Positions 8,355-19,197 are shown, numbered from the stretch's first letter. The stretch: DNA of 64,000 bases from Woeseiaceae bacterium (GCA_030065915.1 JASJCQ010000001.1:1-64000); one strand, 5' to 3'. Numbers and translations: made by a program. The notes: a model not told the origin generated them from the sequence alone.

Positions 8355-9716
8355 TTATCCGAATATTCTTGCCAGGTCGTTGTAGAAAGCGAAGCTCATC
8401 AATATCAGCAGCGCAAGGATACCGAATTGCTGCCCTGCGATCTGCGCCCGCTCTGACAGCGGGCTGCCTTTCAATCCCTCGATCGTCTGGTAGACGATCT
8501 GGCCGCCATCCAGAATCGGAATGGGAAGCAGGTTCAGCACACCAAGACTGATACTGACGATCGCGAGGAACCCGAGAAAGCTGCTCAAGCCACGCTCGGC
8601 GGAGTCGCCGGCAAACTGCGCAATGTTGATCGGCCCGCTGATGTTCTTGACAGACACGTCACCGGTCACCATCCGGGCCAGCATTCTCACCGTGAACAAC
8701 GTCGAGTCCCAGGTCCGCTGTATCGCACGACCGACACTGTCGAGCGGACCGAACTGTTTCAGGTAAACGTAGTCCGTACCGCCGACGCCCGCCGCCACGC
8801 CCAGGCGACCGACCGTCTGTCCGTCGCGTTCCATCGACGCGATATTGACGACCGTATCGAAAGTTTCGCCGCCGCGTTCATAGACGACTTCGACAGACCG
8901 ATCAGCCCGCGTAGAGACCGCTTCAACCAGGTCACTGAAGTTGTCGATAGTCACGCCGTCTATGCGGGTAATCCGGTCGCCGGACACAAGGCCTGCATTG
9001 CCCGCCGGGCTGTCCTCTGTCAGTTCGCCGATGATCGCCGGTATGTCGGAGACGCCCCAGGGCCGAAAACCCAGGCCGTCAAACAGCAGGCCGGGCTCGG
9101 TGAGTCGGGATGCGTCATCGCCGACGTTGATGGCGGTCTGACGCCGGAAACCGTCGTCGTCTTCCAGCGTTAACGGTATCGAGCCGGTTGCAACCATCCG
9201 GTCCAGCATCGCGAGCAGGGTTGCCTCCCAGTCAGCGGTCTCGCGGTCACCCACGGCGATAATCCGATCGCCGGGCAAGAGACCGGCCTCAGCTGCGTAG
9301 GATTCGGGTTCAACTTCGCCAACGGCCGGAACCACGGTCGGAACGCCGTAAATGAACAGGGCCCAATACGCCACAATGGCGAATGCAAAATTGAAGAACG
9401 GGCCGGCCAGCAGCGTCGCGATTCGCAACGGTATAGGACGCTGATCGAACGCGCGGCCATCGTCACTCGGATCGACCGCAGCCTCGCGGCTGTCAAGGAA
9501 TCGCACATAACCACCGAGCGGGATTGCCGAGATGCAGTACTCGGTCTGGTCGGGCCCGGCGACTTTCTTGTACAGCGGTTTGCCGAACCCGATCGAGAAT
9601 CTCAGGACTTTCATCCCTGACCATTTGCCAACGATGTAGTGGCCATACTCATGGACGGCCACCAGCACGGATATTGCTACGACGAACGCCAGAATGCTGC
9701 TGAGCACATCCATCAT
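8355..9716 (-). CDS. rseP: Site-2 protease RseP (RIP metalloprotease)
   Basis: Inner-membrane zinc protease that cleaves anti-sigma factors, chiefly RseA in the envelope stress response. The 453-aa protein has the HEYGH zinc motif in the first transmembrane helix (His22, Glu23, His26), two PDZ domains (roughly 115-285) and the C-terminal NLLPIPILDGG motif that supplies the third ligand. The start is a double ATG (9716 or 9713) preceded by a good AAGGAGAT site. In most relatives dxr lies just upstream; here only about 130 nt separate rseP from cdsA. Confidence 0.97.
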   Translation of the reverse strand: MMDVLSSILAFVVAISVLVAVHEYGHYIVGKWSGMKVLRFSIGFGKPLYKKVAGPDQTEYCISAIPLGGYVRFLDSREAAVDPSDDGRAFDQRPIPLRIATLLAGPFFNFAFAIVAYWALFIYGVPTVVPAVGEVEPESYAAEAGLLPGDRIIAVGDRETADWEATLLAMLDRMVATGSIPLTLEDDDGFRRQTAINVGDDASRLTEPGLLFDGLGFRPWGVSDIPAIIGELTEDSPAGNAGLVSGDRITRIDGVTIDNFSDLVEAVSTRADRSVEVVYERGGETFDTVVNIASMERDGQTVGRLGVAAGVGGTDYVYLKQFGPLDSVGRAIQRTWDSTLFTVRMLARMVTGDVSVKNISGPINIAQFAGDSAERGLSSFLGFLAIVSISLGVLNLLPIPILDGGQIVYQTIEGLKGSPLSERAQIAGQQFGILALLILMSFAFYNDLARIFG

Positions 9717-9850
9717 TGACCCCGATCTCCTTCCATTCGATCGCCCGCAGGCTCAAGTGCCGCGCGTTTAGTCTGTGACTTCGCGACGCAGACACAGTTC
9801 CCGCGAACGCTACGCGGTCCAATATGAACGCGGACTGAACGCCCGTTCAT
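9713..9850 (-). CDS. Possible 45-codon ORF filling the dxr position
   Basis: A short open frame begins with an ATG that overlaps the cdsA stop (ATGA) and ends with a TGA that overlaps the first rseP ATG, so it exactly bridges the two genes. The predicted peptide is basic, with two cysteines in CVCV, no signal peptide and no recognised domain. I see no resemblance to either end of Dxr. It could be a real leader or coupling peptide, or a chance frame in the scar left by loss or relocation of dxr. Confidence 0.3.
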   Translation of the reverse strand: MNGRSVRVHIGPRSVRGNCVCVAKSQTKRAALEPAGDRMEGDRGQ

Positions 9851-10632
9851 AAAAGTCCCATCCACGCTACGCCGAGCGCGAAGACCGGGGTTGCCGCGGC
9901 GATGCTGTCAACGCGATCAAGCAAACCGCCGTGACCCGGGAACAGCGTCCCGCTGTCTTTGATCCCGGCATTTCGCTTGAAGATGCTGACCGTCAGGTCG
10001 CCAACGACAGAAATACAGGCAACAGCGAGGCAAAACGGCAGCAGCTGAAGCAGACTCACGTCAAACCAGTAGCTGCCGGCCATCGACAGCAAGACGACGG
10101 CAACGAGGCCGCCGATAACCCCCTCCCACGTCTTGCCCGGGCTGATGCTGGGTGCCAGCTTGACCTTGCCGAACTGCTTGCCGGCAAAAAAAGCACCGAT
10201 GTCGGCCGCCCAGACGATGGTCAGGGCGAACAGCAGCGTCTCGGCGCCCGCCCGATACAGCGTCACCAGCGCTACGAAGAAAGGTATCAATACCAGGACG
10301 CCGCCGAACCACACCAGGGGCTTCGCCACCGGCGTCGGGTAGGCCATGACCCAAATCATGGCGGCGATCCACCAGACTACCCCGGCAAGCAGTATTTCGA
10401 CGCCATAAGTGCCGAGGAAGCTGTAAACAGCGGCCAGCAGTACGCCAACCAGACCGACGAACGTCACACGACCCGAAACGGACTTGAGTTTCACCAGGGA
10501 CGACCACTCCCAGGCGCCGCCCAGCGTCGCTGCAGCCATGGCGGCCTCAGCGAATCGGGCGGGCACGGCGAACAGGACAACCATCAGAACAGCCAGTGCT
10601 ATGACGGCTGTGATGATGCGTGCCTTCAGCAC
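9847..10632 (-). CDS. cdsA: Phosphatidate cytidylyltransferase
   Basis: Makes CDP-diacylglycerol from phosphatidate and CTP in the inner membrane, the branch point to all phospholipids. The 261-aa protein is strongly hydrophobic with about seven membrane segments and carries SPGKTWEG followed by the family signature near the C terminus (FPGHGGLLDRVDS). It starts with GTG overlapping the uppS stop by 7 nt, with a GGAGG site 7 nt upstream inside uppS. Size and order uppS-cdsA are as expected. Confidence 0.96.
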   Translation of the reverse strand: MLKARIITAVIALAVLMVVLFAVPARFAEAAMAAATLGGAWEWSSLVKLKSVSGRVTFVGLVGVLLAAVYSFLGTYGVEILLAGVVWWIAAMIWVMAYPTPVAKPLVWFGGVLVLIPFFVALVTLYRAGAETLLFALTIVWAADIGAFFAGKQFGKVKLAPSISPGKTWEGVIGGLVAVVLLSMAGSYWFDVSLLQLLPFCLAVACISVVGDLTVSIFKRNAGIKDSGTLFPGHGGLLDRVDSIAAATPVFALGVAWMGLL

Positions 10633-11372
10633 TTGACGGCCTCCAGCTGTTCAGGGGTGCTGCCGAAACGGCGCTGACGCTTGCCGAAAAACTCCAGCGC
10701 TTCGTCGAAATCGCGCGCCCTGAAATCGGGCCACTGGGTATCGGTGAACCACAGCTCGGAATACGCCAGATTCCAGAGCAGGAAATTGCTGATGCGTTTT
10801 TCGCCGCCGGTTCGTATCAGCAGGTCGGGATCCGGCAGGCCGCGCAATGATAGTTCGGACTCTACCGTCGCCTCATCGATGTCCTCCGGCTCCATCTCAC
10901 CGGCGGCCACTCGCTCCGCGATTCGACGGGTCGAATTCACGATGTCCCAGCGCCCACCGTAGGCGACGGCGAGCACGAGCTGCAGGCCGTCGTTGTCTGC
11001 CGTTAGAGCCTCTGCCGCCGTGATCTTCTCCGTCAGCGCCAGGTTCAGTTGGTCACGTGCGCCGACGCACCGGAGTCGCACATTATTCTTATGCAGCTCA
11101 TCGACCTCTCGCTGCAGCGACTCGAGGAACAGCGACATCAACATGCTGACCTCATCGCGCGGGCGATTGAAATTCTCGCTGCTGAATGCAAACAACGTCA
11201 GGTACTTCACGCCCCGGCTGGCCGCGGTCTCGACGATTTCTCGGACCGACTTGACACCGGAACGATGCCCGACATGCCGCGGCAGCGCCCGCTTGCGCGC
11301 CCATCGGCCGTTGCCGTCCATGATGACGGCGACGTGAACGGGTATGCGTGAATCCTGCGTAGTCAAATTCAT
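10626..11372 (-). CDS. uppS: Undecaprenyl pyrophosphate synthase
   Basis: Cis-prenyltransferase producing the C55 carrier lipid for peptidoglycan and O-antigen. The 248-aa protein has the VAVIMDGNGRWA motif (catalytic Asp, residue about 19), the LTLFAFSSENFNRP segment and the C-terminal DLLIRTGGEKRISNFLLWN motif. It follows frr by 16 nt, starting at a good ATG. In E. coli dxr lies between frr and uppS; in pseudomonads it lies after cdsA; it is in neither place here. Confidence 0.97.
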   Translation of the reverse strand: MNLTTQDSRIPVHVAVIMDGNGRWARKRALPRHVGHRSGVKSVREIVETAASRGVKYLTLFAFSSENFNRPRDEVSMLMSLFLESLQREVDELHKNNVRLRCVGARDQLNLALTEKITAAEALTADNDGLQLVLAVAYGGRWDIVNSTRRIAERVAAGEMEPEDIDEATVESELSLRGLPDPDLLIRTGGEKRISNFLLWNLAYSELWFTDTQWPDFRARDFDEALEFFGKRQRRFGSTPEQLEAVKC

Positions 11373-11388
11373 CCTCGGAGCGCCAGGC

Positions 11389-11946
11389 TCAGACCTCCAT
11401 CAACTCGCTCTCTTTCTCGGCGAGTGCGCTGTCGACCTCGGCGACGTACTTGTCGGTAATCACCTGTATCTCGTCTTCACCGCGACGCTCGTCATCCTCG
11501 CCGATCATCTTTTCCTTCATCAGGTCCTTGATATCGCTGATCGCATCCCGGCGAATATTTCGTATCGCGATGCGGCCGCCCTCGGCCTCGTTGCGAACGA
11601 TTCGAATCATGTCCTTGCGGCGCTCTTCAGTCAGCGGCGGCAGCGGCACGCGGATAACGGTGCCTGCGGTGGCAGGATTCAGGCCGAGATCGGATTTCAT
11701 GATCGCCTTCTCGATAGGGCCGACCATGTCCTTCTCCCAGGGCGTTATCGTCAGCGTGCGAGAGTCCTCGACGCCGACGTTGGACACCTGGTTGAGCGGA
11801 ACCGGGCTCCCGTAGTATTCGACGGTAATGTGATCGAGCAGGCTCGTGTGCGCCCTGCCGGTCCTGATCTTAGTGAACTCCTGTTTGAGCGATGCGACGC
11901 TTTTGGACATCCGTTCGCCTGCGTCCTTTTTGATCTCATCCAGCAT
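11389..11946 (-). CDS. frr: Ribosome recycling factor
   Basis: Splits post-termination ribosomes together with EF-G. The 185-aa protein shows the usual start ([13 protein letters not shown]), the [10 protein letters not shown] segment with the conserved Arg, and [15 protein letters not shown]; length is exactly that of the family (185 aa in E. coli). It lies 54 nt downstream of pyrH in the conserved tsf-pyrH-frr order. Confidence 0.98.
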   Translation of the reverse strand: MLDEIKKDAGERMSKSVASLKQEFTKIRTGRAHTSLLDHITVEYYGSPVPLNQVSNVGVEDSRTLTITPWEKDMVGPIEKAIMKSDLGLNPATAGTVIRVPLPPLTEERRKDMIRIVRNEAEGGRIAIRNIRRDAISDIKDLMKEKMIGEDDERRGEDEIQVITDKYVAEVDSALAEKESELMEV

Positions 11947-12000
11947 GCTTATCTCACTTCTATCTTGGTATCAGGTTGTGCGATTCCCCGTCGGTCCGGC

Positions 12001-12726
12001 TCATGCCGTAACGACGGTTCCAACGTTCTCGCCCGTCATGGCCTGAACGATCGCATTCTCTCTGGTCAGGTCAAACACTCGCAGCGGCAAACCGTTGTCA
12101 CGACACATAACAATAGCCGTCGCGTCCATGACCCTGAGTTTGTCGGAAAGCACCGTATCGAAATCCACCGAGTCATAGCGCTTGGCTTCAGGATTGTTGA
12201 CCGGATCGCTGTCGTAGACGCCATCGACCTTGGTCGCCTTCAGCAGTATGTCCGCGCCTATTTCGATGGCTCGCAGGCTGGCCGCCGTATCCGTTGTAAA
12301 GAACGGGTTGCCGGTGCCGGCGGCGAGCACGATGACGCGTCCCTTCTCGAGATGGCGGATCGCGCGGCGGCGAATGTAGTCTTCGCAGACAGAGTTCACC
12401 GGCAGGGCCGACATGACGCGGGCAAAGACGTTCTGAGACTCGAGGGCATCCTGGATCGCCAGCGCGTTCATGACCGTTGCGAGCATCCCCATGTGGTCGC
12501 CCGTGACGCGATCCATGCCGGATCGCGCGAGACCCTCTCCGCGAAAGATGTTGCCGCCACCGATTACGATGGCGACTTCGACGCCCGCCTCGCGTACGAC
12601 GGCTATCTCCTTCGCGATACGCTTGATGACCTCGGGCTGAATACCGTAGTCGAGGCCGCCCATGAGGGCTTCGCCACTCAGCTTCAGCAGTACGCGGCGA
12701 TAGGGAACCGCTGTCTCATCAACCAT
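12001..12726 (-). CDS. pyrH: UMP kinase
   Basis: Phosphorylates UMP to UDP; a hexameric amino-acid-kinase fold enzyme. The protein (241 aa from the chosen start) has [15 protein letters not shown] near the N terminus, [10 protein letters not shown] and the C-terminal [15 protein letters not shown] chose the ATG at 12726 because a GGGAG site lies 5 nt upstream; a GTG two codons earlier overlaps that site and is less likely. It follows tsf by 26 nt. Confidence 0.97.
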   Translation of the reverse strand: MVDETAVPYRRVLLKLSGEALMGGLDYGIQPEVIKRIAKEIAVVREAGVEVAIVIGGGNIFRGEGLARSGMDRVTGDHMGMLATVMNALAIQDALESQNVFARVMSALPVNSVCEDYIRRRAIRHLEKGRVIVLAAGTGNPFFTTDTAASLRAIEIGADILLKATKVDGVYDSDPVNNPEAKRYDSVDFDTVLSDKLRVMDATAIVMCRDNGLPLRVFDLTRENAIVQAMTGENVGTVVTA

Positions 12727-12752
12727 AGTCACTCCCGACCCGGAGTTCCGGG

Positions 12753-13628
12753 CTAGCTGGCGCCTTTCACCTGCGCCATGACTTCTTCGACAAAGTTGTC
12801 TTCTTTCTTCTCGATGCCTTCACCGACCTCGAATCGCACGAAGTCCGTCACTTTCGCGTTCGCGCCGGACAACAGTTTTCCGACCGTAACGTCCGGATCC
12901 TTGACGAACGGCTGCCCGACCAGCGTGATTTCCTTCAGGAACTTGTTGACCCGCCCTTCTACCATCTTGGCAATGATATCAGCCGGCTTGCCGCTTTCCT
13001 GTGCCTGCTCGGTCAGGATACGCCGCTCGTTCTCGAGAGTTTCCGCGGGTACGCCGCTCTCATCGACACACATCGGGTTGGTTGCGGCGACGTGCATCGC
13101 CACGTCCCTCGCCAACGCCTCGTCGCCGCCCTCGACGGCGACGACCGCACCGATCTTGGCACCGTGCGTGTAGGCACCGATCGTGCCGGCACTGTCGATC
13201 GTGCTGGCACGGCGCAGGGAGATGTTCTCGCCCACCTTTGCAACCAACTCGGTGCGAGCCGCTTCAACCTGACGACCGTCCGCCAGCGACTCGGCTGACA
13301 GCGCCTGCATGTCCGTCGTTCCGGACGCCAGCACGGCGTCAGCAACGCTGTCGGTGAACGCAACGAAGTTCTCGTCCTTGGCAACGAAATCCGTTTCGGA
13401 ATTGACCTCGACGATGACGGCTTTGCCGCCATCGCTCTTGACAACGATACGCCCCTCGGCCGCGACTCGACCGGACTTCTTGTCCGCTTTCGCCTGGCCC
13501 GACTTGCGAAGCAGCTCTACCGCTGCGTCCAGGTCGCCGTTTGTCTCAACGAGTGCCTTCTTGCACTCCATCATGCCTGCGCCGGTCCGCTCGCGCAGTT
13601 CTTTAACCATTGATGCACTGATGGCCAT
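12753..13628 (-). CDS. tsf: Translation elongation factor Ts
   Basis: Nucleotide exchange factor for EF-Tu. The 291-aa protein begins [26 protein letters not shown], the family N terminus, and has the [10 protein letters not shown] motif that contacts EF-Tu. The ATG at 13628 is 8 nt after an AGAGGA site; a GTG one codon upstream is the only alternative. It lies 62 nt after rpsB; the gap contains an interrupted GC stem-loop (13649-13676) that could modulate readthrough. Confidence 0.98.
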   Translation of the reverse strand: MAISASMVKELRERTGAGMMECKKALVETNGDLDAAVELLRKSGQAKADKKSGRVAAEGRIVVKSDGGKAVIVEVNSETDFVAKDENFVAFTDSVADAVLASGTTDMQALSAESLADGRQVEAARTELVAKVGENISLRRASTIDSAGTIGAYTHGAKIGAVVAVEGGDEALARDVAMHVAATNPMCVDESGVPAETLENERRILTEQAQESGKPADIIAKMVEGRVNKFLKEITLVGQPFVKDPDVTVGKLLSGANAKVTDFVRFEVGEGIEKKEDNFVEEVMAQVKGAS

Positions 13629-13648
13629 CACTAAATTCCTCTAAATCT

Positions 13649-13676
13649 GTATGCCCGTCGTCCGGGCCATTCATAC
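13649..13676 (-). promoter_or_regulatory. Possible stem-loop between rpsB and tsf
   Basis: The transcript could form a GCCCG/CGGGC stem with a GACGA loop, extended below a bulge by GTATG/CATAC pairing. There is no T-tract after it, so at most it is an attenuating or processing element. An rpsB-tsf intergenic attenuator is known in E. coli, but equivalence is inference. Confidence 0.3.
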
Positions 13677-13690
13677 AACGATAGAAGCGC

Positions 13691-14764
13691 TTACTTGGCG
13701 TCCGCTTCGTCTGCTTTGTCGTCTGCCTTGGCGGCTTTTTCCTCGCCCGCGTCTTCAGCAGCAGGTTCTTCAGCTTTTGAAGCCTTGGCTGCCTTTTTCT
13801 CAGGCTTGGACTCCTCAGCTGCTTCAGCTTCCTTGGCAGGCTTGGCTTCCTTGGCTGCCTTGGCTTCTTCCGCCGGCTTCGCTTCTTCAGCCTTGTCGGC
13901 CTCGGGTGCTGACTCTGCGGCCTCGTCGGCTTTCTCGGCTTTGTCAGCGGCCCTGGCGGTCTTCTTTGCTTGAGCCTTCTTCGTCGTCTTCTTTGCGGCT
14001 TTCTTCTTACGCGGAGCCTTGGTCGGTCGGCCTTCGGCATCGAGCTCGACGAACTCGTCCTCGCCCAGCGCTACCTCGGGAATCGAGGCCTTGCCGTCGA
14101 GTACCGAGTCGGCAATGACCGATGTGTACAGTTCGATGGCGCGCATCGCGTCGTCGTTGCCGGGCACGACGTAGTCGACGCCCTCCGGCGAGCAGTTCGT
14201 GTCGACGACCGCTACGACCGGGATGCCGAGCTTGCGAGCTTCACGAATCGCGATGTCCTCGTGCTCGACGTCGATGACAAACATGACGTCCGGCAGGGAC
14301 TTCATGTCCTTGATGCCACCGAGGCTGCGTTCGAGCTTCTCGCGCTCACGCTCCAGGCCAAGGATCTCTTTCTTGGTCAGGCCTTCGAATGCGTTCTCGG
14401 CCGACATTTCCTCGAGCGCGATGAGGCGCTTTACCGACTGGCGAATCGTCTTGTAGTTCGTCAGCATGCCACCGAGCCAGCGCTGGCTGACATACGGCAT
14501 GTCGCAGCGGGCGGCGTGATTGCGGATCGCTTCTCGCGCCGCACGCTTGGTGCCGACGAACAGCACCGTGCCGCCATCGGCGACCGTTGCTTTGATGAAG
14601 GCGCTGGCCTCGCGAGCCATGGGAAGGCTCTTCTCGAGGTTGATGATATGGATCTTGTTACGCTCGCCAAAGATGAACGGTGCCATCTTCGGGTTCCAGA
14701 AGCGGGTCTGATGACCAAAATGCACGCCAGCCTCTAGCATCTGGCGCATAGTTACGTCTGCCAT
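13691..14764 (-). CDS. rpsB: 30S ribosomal protein S2 with a long Lys/Ala/Glu C-terminal tail
   Basis: S2 of the small subunit. The start at 14764 ([21 protein letters not shown]) follows a GGAGAAATACC site and matches the family; the frame stays open further upstream but that stretch is not conserved and contains the promoter leader. Residues 1 to about 245 are the ordinary S2 fold. Residues about 249-357 form a low-complexity extension, first very basic ([12 protein letters not shown]) and then a run of [12 protein letters not shown] units. E. coli S2 is 241 aa, so the tail adds nearly half again. Confidence 0.96.
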   Translation of the reverse strand: MADVTMRQMLEAGVHFGHQTRFWNPKMAPFIFGERNKIHIINLEKSLPMAREASAFIKATVADGGTVLFVGTKRAAREAIRNHAARCDMPYVSQRWLGGMLTNYKTIRQSVKRLIALEEMSAENAFEGLTKKEILGLEREREKLERSLGGIKDMKSLPDVMFVIDVEHEDIAIREARKLGIPVVAVVDTNCSPEGVDYVVPGNDDAMRAIELYTSVIADSVLDGKASIPEVALGEDEFVELDAEGRPTKAPRKKKAAKKTTKKAQAKKTARAADKAEKADEAAESAPEADKAEEAKPAEEAKAAKEAKPAKEAEAAEESKPEKKAAKASKAEEPAAEDAGEEKAAKADDKADEADAK

Positions 14765-14876
14765 GGTATTTCTCCGGGTTAGGCCTCCGTATATCCCAGC
14801 GCAAAACCCTTTTTCGGTGGGCACCCAGTGCGCTGTGTCGATATACGTGTGGATTAATTGCCTCAAGGGCGCGCGC

Positions 14877-14905
14877 TTTATACCATAGGCCGCCGCGCCC
14901 AACAA
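14877..14905 (-). promoter_or_regulatory. Promoter of the rpsB-tsf-... operon
   Basis: On the minus strand TTGTTG (14900-14905) and TATAAA (14877-14882) are separated by exactly 17 nt. The -10 is followed directly by GCGCGCGCCC, a GC-rich discriminator of the kind found at ppGpp-inhibited ribosomal promoters. A leader of roughly 105 nt precedes the rpsB ATG and could host S2 autoregulation. Confidence 0.7.
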
Positions 14906-14938
14906 TGAGCGCGTGCCCCTTCCACAATACAGACCAAA

Positions 14939-15703
14939 ATGACTGTTACGATCAAGACGCCCGAAGAGCAGGACAAGATGCGGGTCGCCGGCCAGTTGGC
15001 GGCCGACGTACTCGATATGATTGGAGATTATGTCAAACCCGGTGTCACCACCGACGAACTCGACACGATCTGCCACAAGTTCATCACGGAAGAACAGGAT
15101 GCGATCCCTGCCCCGCTGAACTACCGGGGATTCCCCAAATCCATCTGCACGTCAGTCAATCACGTCGTCTGCCATGGCATCCCGGGCGAGAAGCGGCTCA
15201 AAGCCGGCGATGCGGTCAACATCGATATCACCGTCATCAAGGACGGATTCCATGGCGACACGAGCCGTATGTTCATGGTTGGCAAGGAAAATATCCAGGC
15301 GCGGCGCCTGGCCGACATCACGTTTCAGGCCATGTGGCGCGGCATCGAGGAGCTCGGAGAGGGCAAGCACCTGGGTGACGTCGGGGCGTCGATCCAGCAG
15401 TTCGTCGAGAAAAACCGCTTCTCGGTCGTCAAAGAATACTGCGGCCACGGTATCGGCCGTGTCTTCCACGAAGACCCGCAGGTCCTGCACTACGGCACAC
15501 GAGGCACCGGGATGCAGCTCAAGGCCGGCATGACGTTGACGGTGGAGCCGATGGTCAACGCCGGCAAGGCCGGCGTTCGCCTGCTGCCCGACGGATGGAC
15601 CGTCGTGACGAAAGATCACAGCCTGTCGGCACAGTGGGAACACACCATCCTGGTGACGGAGACCGGCTACGAGGTCCTGACCCTGGGGGCGGCTGACAGG
15701 TAA
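14939..15703 (+). CDS. map: Methionine aminopeptidase, type I
   Basis: Removes the initiator methionine from nascent proteins. The 254-aa protein has all five metal ligands in family context: [19 protein letters not shown] (two Asp), [13 protein letters not shown] (His), TVEPMVNAG (Glu) and WEHTILVTE (Glu). It is divergent from rpsB across a 174-nt gap, the standard arrangement. The Shine-Dalgarno site is poor (ACAGACCAAA before the ATG). glnD follows after 3 nt. Confidence 0.97.
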   Translation: MTVTIKTPEEQDKMRVAGQLAADVLDMIGDYVKPGVTTDELDTICHKFITEEQDAIPAPLNYRGFPKSICTSVNHVVCHGIPGEKRLKAGDAVNIDITVIKDGFHGDTSRMFMVGKENIQARRLADITFQAMWRGIEELGEGKHLGDVGASIQQFVEKNRFSVVKEYCGHGIGRVFHEDPQVLHYGTRGTGMQLKAGMTLTVEPMVNAGKAGVRLLPDGWTVVTKDHSLSAQWEHTILVTETGYEVLTLGAADR

Positions 15704-15706
15704 AGC

Positions 15707-18373
15707 ATGGTTGCACCCGCACAGACTCCGGATAAGCTGAGGCACGACCCCGCTGTTCAGGCCGTCACCGAGACGATCGGCGACGCCTCGGGCCTCGCCG
15801 CGCGCAAGGCGCTGGCGGCGGCGGATCAAAACCTCGCACAGCGCTTCAAAGACGGTGAATCGGTGGTCGAGCTCGTGCATTCACGCGCTCGCGCCGTTGA
15901 CTCCGTGTTGAGTCGTCTCTGGCGCTCTCGGCTCGCCGACTTGAGCGAGCAAATCGCGCTGGTCGCCGTCGGCGGTTACGGACGCGGCGAGTTGCACCCG
16001 GCATCCGACGTCGACATCCTGATCCTGCTGCCCGATGCCCTCCCCGACGGCGCGGAGGACCGGCTTTCGGATTTCGTGACCGCGCTATGGGATATCGGCC
16101 TGGAAATCGGCCACAGCGTGCGCACCGTCGACGAGTGCATTGAGGCCGCGACCGACGACCTGACCATCGTCACAACGCTGATGGAGCACCGGCTGATTGA
16201 CGGTCCCGCCGAGCTTGTCGAGCGTATGGGTAGTGGCATCGCCCCGGACAAGATGTGGCCGTCGACCGAGTTTTTCGCCGAGAAGCGCAAGGAACAGATC
16301 GCGCGGCACCATCGTTACGACGACACCGGTTACAACCTCGAGCCCAACGTTAAAGGCAGCCCCGGCGGGCTTCGCGACATACAGATGATCGGCTGGGTCG
16401 CGAATCGCCATTTCGGCACCCGCACGCTGGACGAACTGGTTCAGTTCGGCTTCCTGACGCCCGGGCAGGTCAACCTTCTTAATAAGGGACTCGCTTACCT
16501 CTGGCGGGTGCGTTTCGCCCTGCATCTCCTGACGGGGCGTCACGAGGACCGGCTGTTGTTCGACCACCAGGTCAAGCTTGCCCAGATGCTCGGCTATGAG
16601 GATGCGAGCTACACGCTGGGCGTCGAACAGATGATGCAGCGTTACTACAGAACGGTCATGGACCTGTCCCGCATCAACGAAATGCTGCTGCAGCTGTTCG
16701 AGGAAGCCATCCTGATGGACCCCGATGCGGAGGCAGTGCCGCTCAACGAGCGCTTCAAGGTCCGGAACGGATATCTCCAGACCGTTGATGAAAAAGTGTT
16801 CGCGCGCCAACCGTCGGCGCTGCTGGAGCTGTTCCTGTTACTGCAACAGAACCCGGATATTAAAGGCGTCAGCGCCTACACGATTGGACTCCTCAAAAGA
16901 AGCCTGCCGCTGATTGACGAAGAATTTCGACAGAGCCCGCGGAATCATCGACTGTTTCTCGACATGCTCAGGGCGCCCGAGGGCGTCACGCATGAATTGC
17001 GCCGGATGAATCTGTACGGCGTACTCGGTCTCTACATCCCCGCGTTCGGTCGTATCGTCGGCCGAATGCAATATGACCTGTTTCATGCCTACACGGTCGA
17101 TGAGCACACGCTCTTCGTCGTCAGTAATCTCCGACGATTTTCCCTGCAGCGTTTCGACGATGAGTACCCGCACTGCAGCAAGATCATGCAGGCGCTGGAC
17201 CGGCCAGAGATCGTCTACCTTAGCGGCCTTTTTCACGACATCGCGAAGGGCCGAGGCGGCGATCATTCAGAGCTCGGCGCGGTCGATGCCAAAGCCTTCT
17301 GTCTCGAGCATGGTCTCGATCCGACCGACGCCTCGACCGTCGCCTGGCTGGTACAGAACCACCTGGTTCTGTCTTCGACGGCACAGAAAAAGGACATCGG
17401 GGATCCCGATGTCATCGTCGAATTCGCGAGGCTGGTCGGAACACAGGAAAGACTGGATTACCTGTATCTTCTGACCGTCGCCGACGTTCGCGGGACAAAT
17501 CCCAAGCTGTGGAATTCATGGAAGGCCTCGCTGTTCCACGACCTGTATGAAGCCACATCGCGCCAGCTCCGGCGGGAAGACGACGTTCCCCTGGAACGTG
17601 CGCAGGTCGTCAGTGAATCGCAGAACGCAGCACGGAGCGAGCTTCTGGAACGAGGCATCGACGACGAGGCCATCAACGGCGTCTGGGCGGTCATGACGGC
17701 CGACTACTTTATCCGCCACCGCCCCAACGAGATCGTCTGGCATACCGAGTGGTTATCCGAGTCGAACATGGAGTCCGAGGTCGGGCTCGTCGACGTCAGG
17801 CGGCAGGCCAACGGTGAAGGCGTGGAAGCGGCGCTCTACACGAAACACGAGAAACACACGTTTGCGCACGCAACCGCGGCCATCGATGAACTGGGCCTCA
17901 ATATCGTCGACGCACGTATCGTTCCGCTCAATAACGGTTACAGCCTGGACACATTCGTTTTCATGGAGACGGACAATCTGACGGAGATCGACGAGGCGCG
18001 CATGCAAAAAATCCGGCGGTCCATGGCGCGCGTGCTCACCGCAGATGACGACAATATCTCGAGCGTGACGCGGGCAGCGCCGCGAGCGGTCCGAATGTTC
18101 TCGACGAAGACCGTCGTCGACTTCAACAAGCACGGCCAGCCGGGCCAGACGATCATGGAGCTGCACGCTTCGGACAGGCCCGGGCTGCTCAGCACGGTTG
18201 GCGAGGTCCTGATGAAGCACGGTATCGACATCGAGACGGCCAAGATCATGACGATCGGGGAACGTGCTGAGGACGTTTTCTACTTGCAAAATGAAGACGG
18301 CTCGGTACTGACCGAAGAACAAAAACACACGCTGCAGGAAGCCCTGGAAAGCGCCCTGGATCAGGACAAATGA
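15707..18373 (+). CDS. glnD: Bifunctional PII uridylyltransferase / uridylyl-removing enzyme
   Basis: Senses glutamine and modifies PII proteins. The 888-aa protein has the nucleotidyltransferase motif [15 protein letters not shown] (Asp101, Asp103), a PII-UR middle domain, the HD phosphohydrolase site in [14 protein letters not shown] (about residues 507-519), and two C-terminal ACT domains (about 705-790 and 815-885). Both catalytic sites look intact. It starts 3 nt after map and its TGA overlaps the dapD ATG. Confidence 0.97.
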   Translation: MVAPAQTPDKLRHDPAVQAVTETIGDASGLAARKALAAADQNLAQRFKDGESVVELVHSRARAVDSVLSRLWRSRLADLSEQIALVAVGGYGRGELHPASDVDILILLPDALPDGAEDRLSDFVTALWDIGLEIGHSVRTVDECIEAATDDLTIVTTLMEHRLIDGPAELVERMGSGIAPDKMWPSTEFFAEKRKEQIARHHRYDDTGYNLEPNVKGSPGGLRDIQMIGWVANRHFGTRTLDELVQFGFLTPGQVNLLNKGLAYLWRVRFALHLLTGRHEDRLLFDHQVKLAQMLGYEDASYTLGVEQMMQRYYRTVMDLSRINEMLLQLFEEAILMDPDAEAVPLNERFKVRNGYLQTVDEKVFARQPSALLELFLLLQQNPDIKGVSAYTIGLLKRSLPLIDEEFRQSPRNHRLFLDMLRAPEGVTHELRRMNLYGVLGLYIPAFGRIVGRMQYDLFHAYTVDEHTLFVVSNLRRFSLQRFDDEYPHCSKIMQALDRPEIVYLSGLFHDIAKGRGGDHSELGAVDAKAFCLEHGLDPTDASTVAWLVQNHLVLSSTAQKKDIGDPDVIVEFARLVGTQERLDYLYLLTVADVRGTNPKLWNSWKASLFHDLYEATSRQLRREDDVPLERAQVVSESQNAARSELLERGIDDEAINGVWAVMTADYFIRHRPNEIVWHTEWLSESNMESEVGLVDVRRQANGEGVEAALYTKHEKHTFAHATAAIDELGLNIVDARIVPLNNGYSLDTFVFMETDNLTEIDEARMQKIRRSMARVLTADDDNISSVTRAAPRAVRMFSTKTVVDFNKHGQPGQTIMELHASDRPGLLSTVGEVLMKHGIDIETAKIMTIGERAEDVFYLQNEDGSVLTEEQKHTLQEALESALDQDK

Positions 18374-19197
18374 ACAACGACAAGATTGAGATTATAGAAA
18401 GAGCGTTCGACGCCGGCGGCAAGACAGCGTCTGAAGCTGAAAGGTCGGAACTCGAGGCCGCCGTGAATGAAGCCATCGACGACCTCGACCAGGGACGCGC
18501 TCGCGTCGCGGAGAAGAAGGACAGTGGCTGGCAGGTCAATCAGTGGCTAAAGAAAGCGGTCCTGCTAAGCTTCCGCCTCAATGACAATGAAGTCATTACA
18601 GGCAGCCACTCGCGCTTCTACGACAAGGTGGGCATGAAGTATGCGCATTACTCGAAAGACGACTTCGTCCGCGACCAGGTGCGCGTCGTACCGGATGCGA
18701 TAGTGCGCCGCGGCGCATACGTTGCGCCTGACGTCGTGCTGATGCCGAGCTATGTCAACATCGGCGCCTACGTCGACAGCAGCACGATGGTCGATACCTG
18801 GGCGACGGTCGGCAGCTGCGCCCAGATAGGCCGAAACGTCCACCTGTCGGGCGGTGTCGGTATCGGCGGCGTGCTGGAACCCTTGCAGGCCGGACCTACG
18901 ATCATCGAGGACGACTGTTTCATCGGCGCTCGTTCCGAAGTCGTCGAAGGCGTCGTCGTCGAGCAGGGCTCCGTCATATCGATGGGTGTGTACATCGGGC
19001 AAAGTACGCGCATCTACGACCGCGAAACCGGTGAGATCAGCTACGGACGCATCCCGGCCGGTTCCGTCGTCGTGTCCGGCAGCCTGCCATCGAAGGATGG
19101 CAGCTACTCACTGTACTGCGCGGTCATCGTAAAGCGAGTGGACGAGAAGACGCGGGCCAAGACCAGCCTGAACGATCTCTTGAGGAACGCTCAATGA
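18370..19197 (+). CDS. dapD: Tetrahydrodipicolinate N-succinyltransferase
   Basis: Fourth step of the succinylase route to diaminopimelate and lysine. The 275-aa protein (E. coli 274) has an N-terminal helical domain and a left-handed beta-helix with [32 protein letters not shown] and GGVLEPLQA. Translationally coupled to glnD by ATGA. The next step of the pathway used by dapE is encoded 5.5 kb downstream, also on the plus strand, interrupted by the pst genes. Confidence 0.97.
   Translation: MNNDKIEIIERAFDAGGKTASEAERSELEAAVNEAIDDLDQGRARVAEKKDSGWQVNQWLKKAVLLSFRLNDNEVITGSHSRFYDKVGMKYAHYSKDDFVRDQVRVVPDAIVRRGAYVAPDVVLMPSYVNIGAYVDSSTMVDTWATVGSCAQIGRNVHLSGGVGIGGVLEPLQAGPTIIEDDCFIGARSEVVEGVVVEQGSVISMGVYIGQSTRIYDRETGEISYGRIPAGSVVVSGSLPSKDGSYSLYCAVIVKRVDEKTRAKTSLNDLLRNAQ

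Noticed and set aside
11344..12756. 470-codon plus-strand frame
   Set aside because: Runs opposite frr and pyrH, both essential and intact; composition is typical of a shadow frame.
14765..15076. N-terminal extension of rpsB by about 104 codons
   Set aside because: It would contain the promoter and leader and has no similarity to S2; the ATG at 14764 has a good ribosome-binding site.
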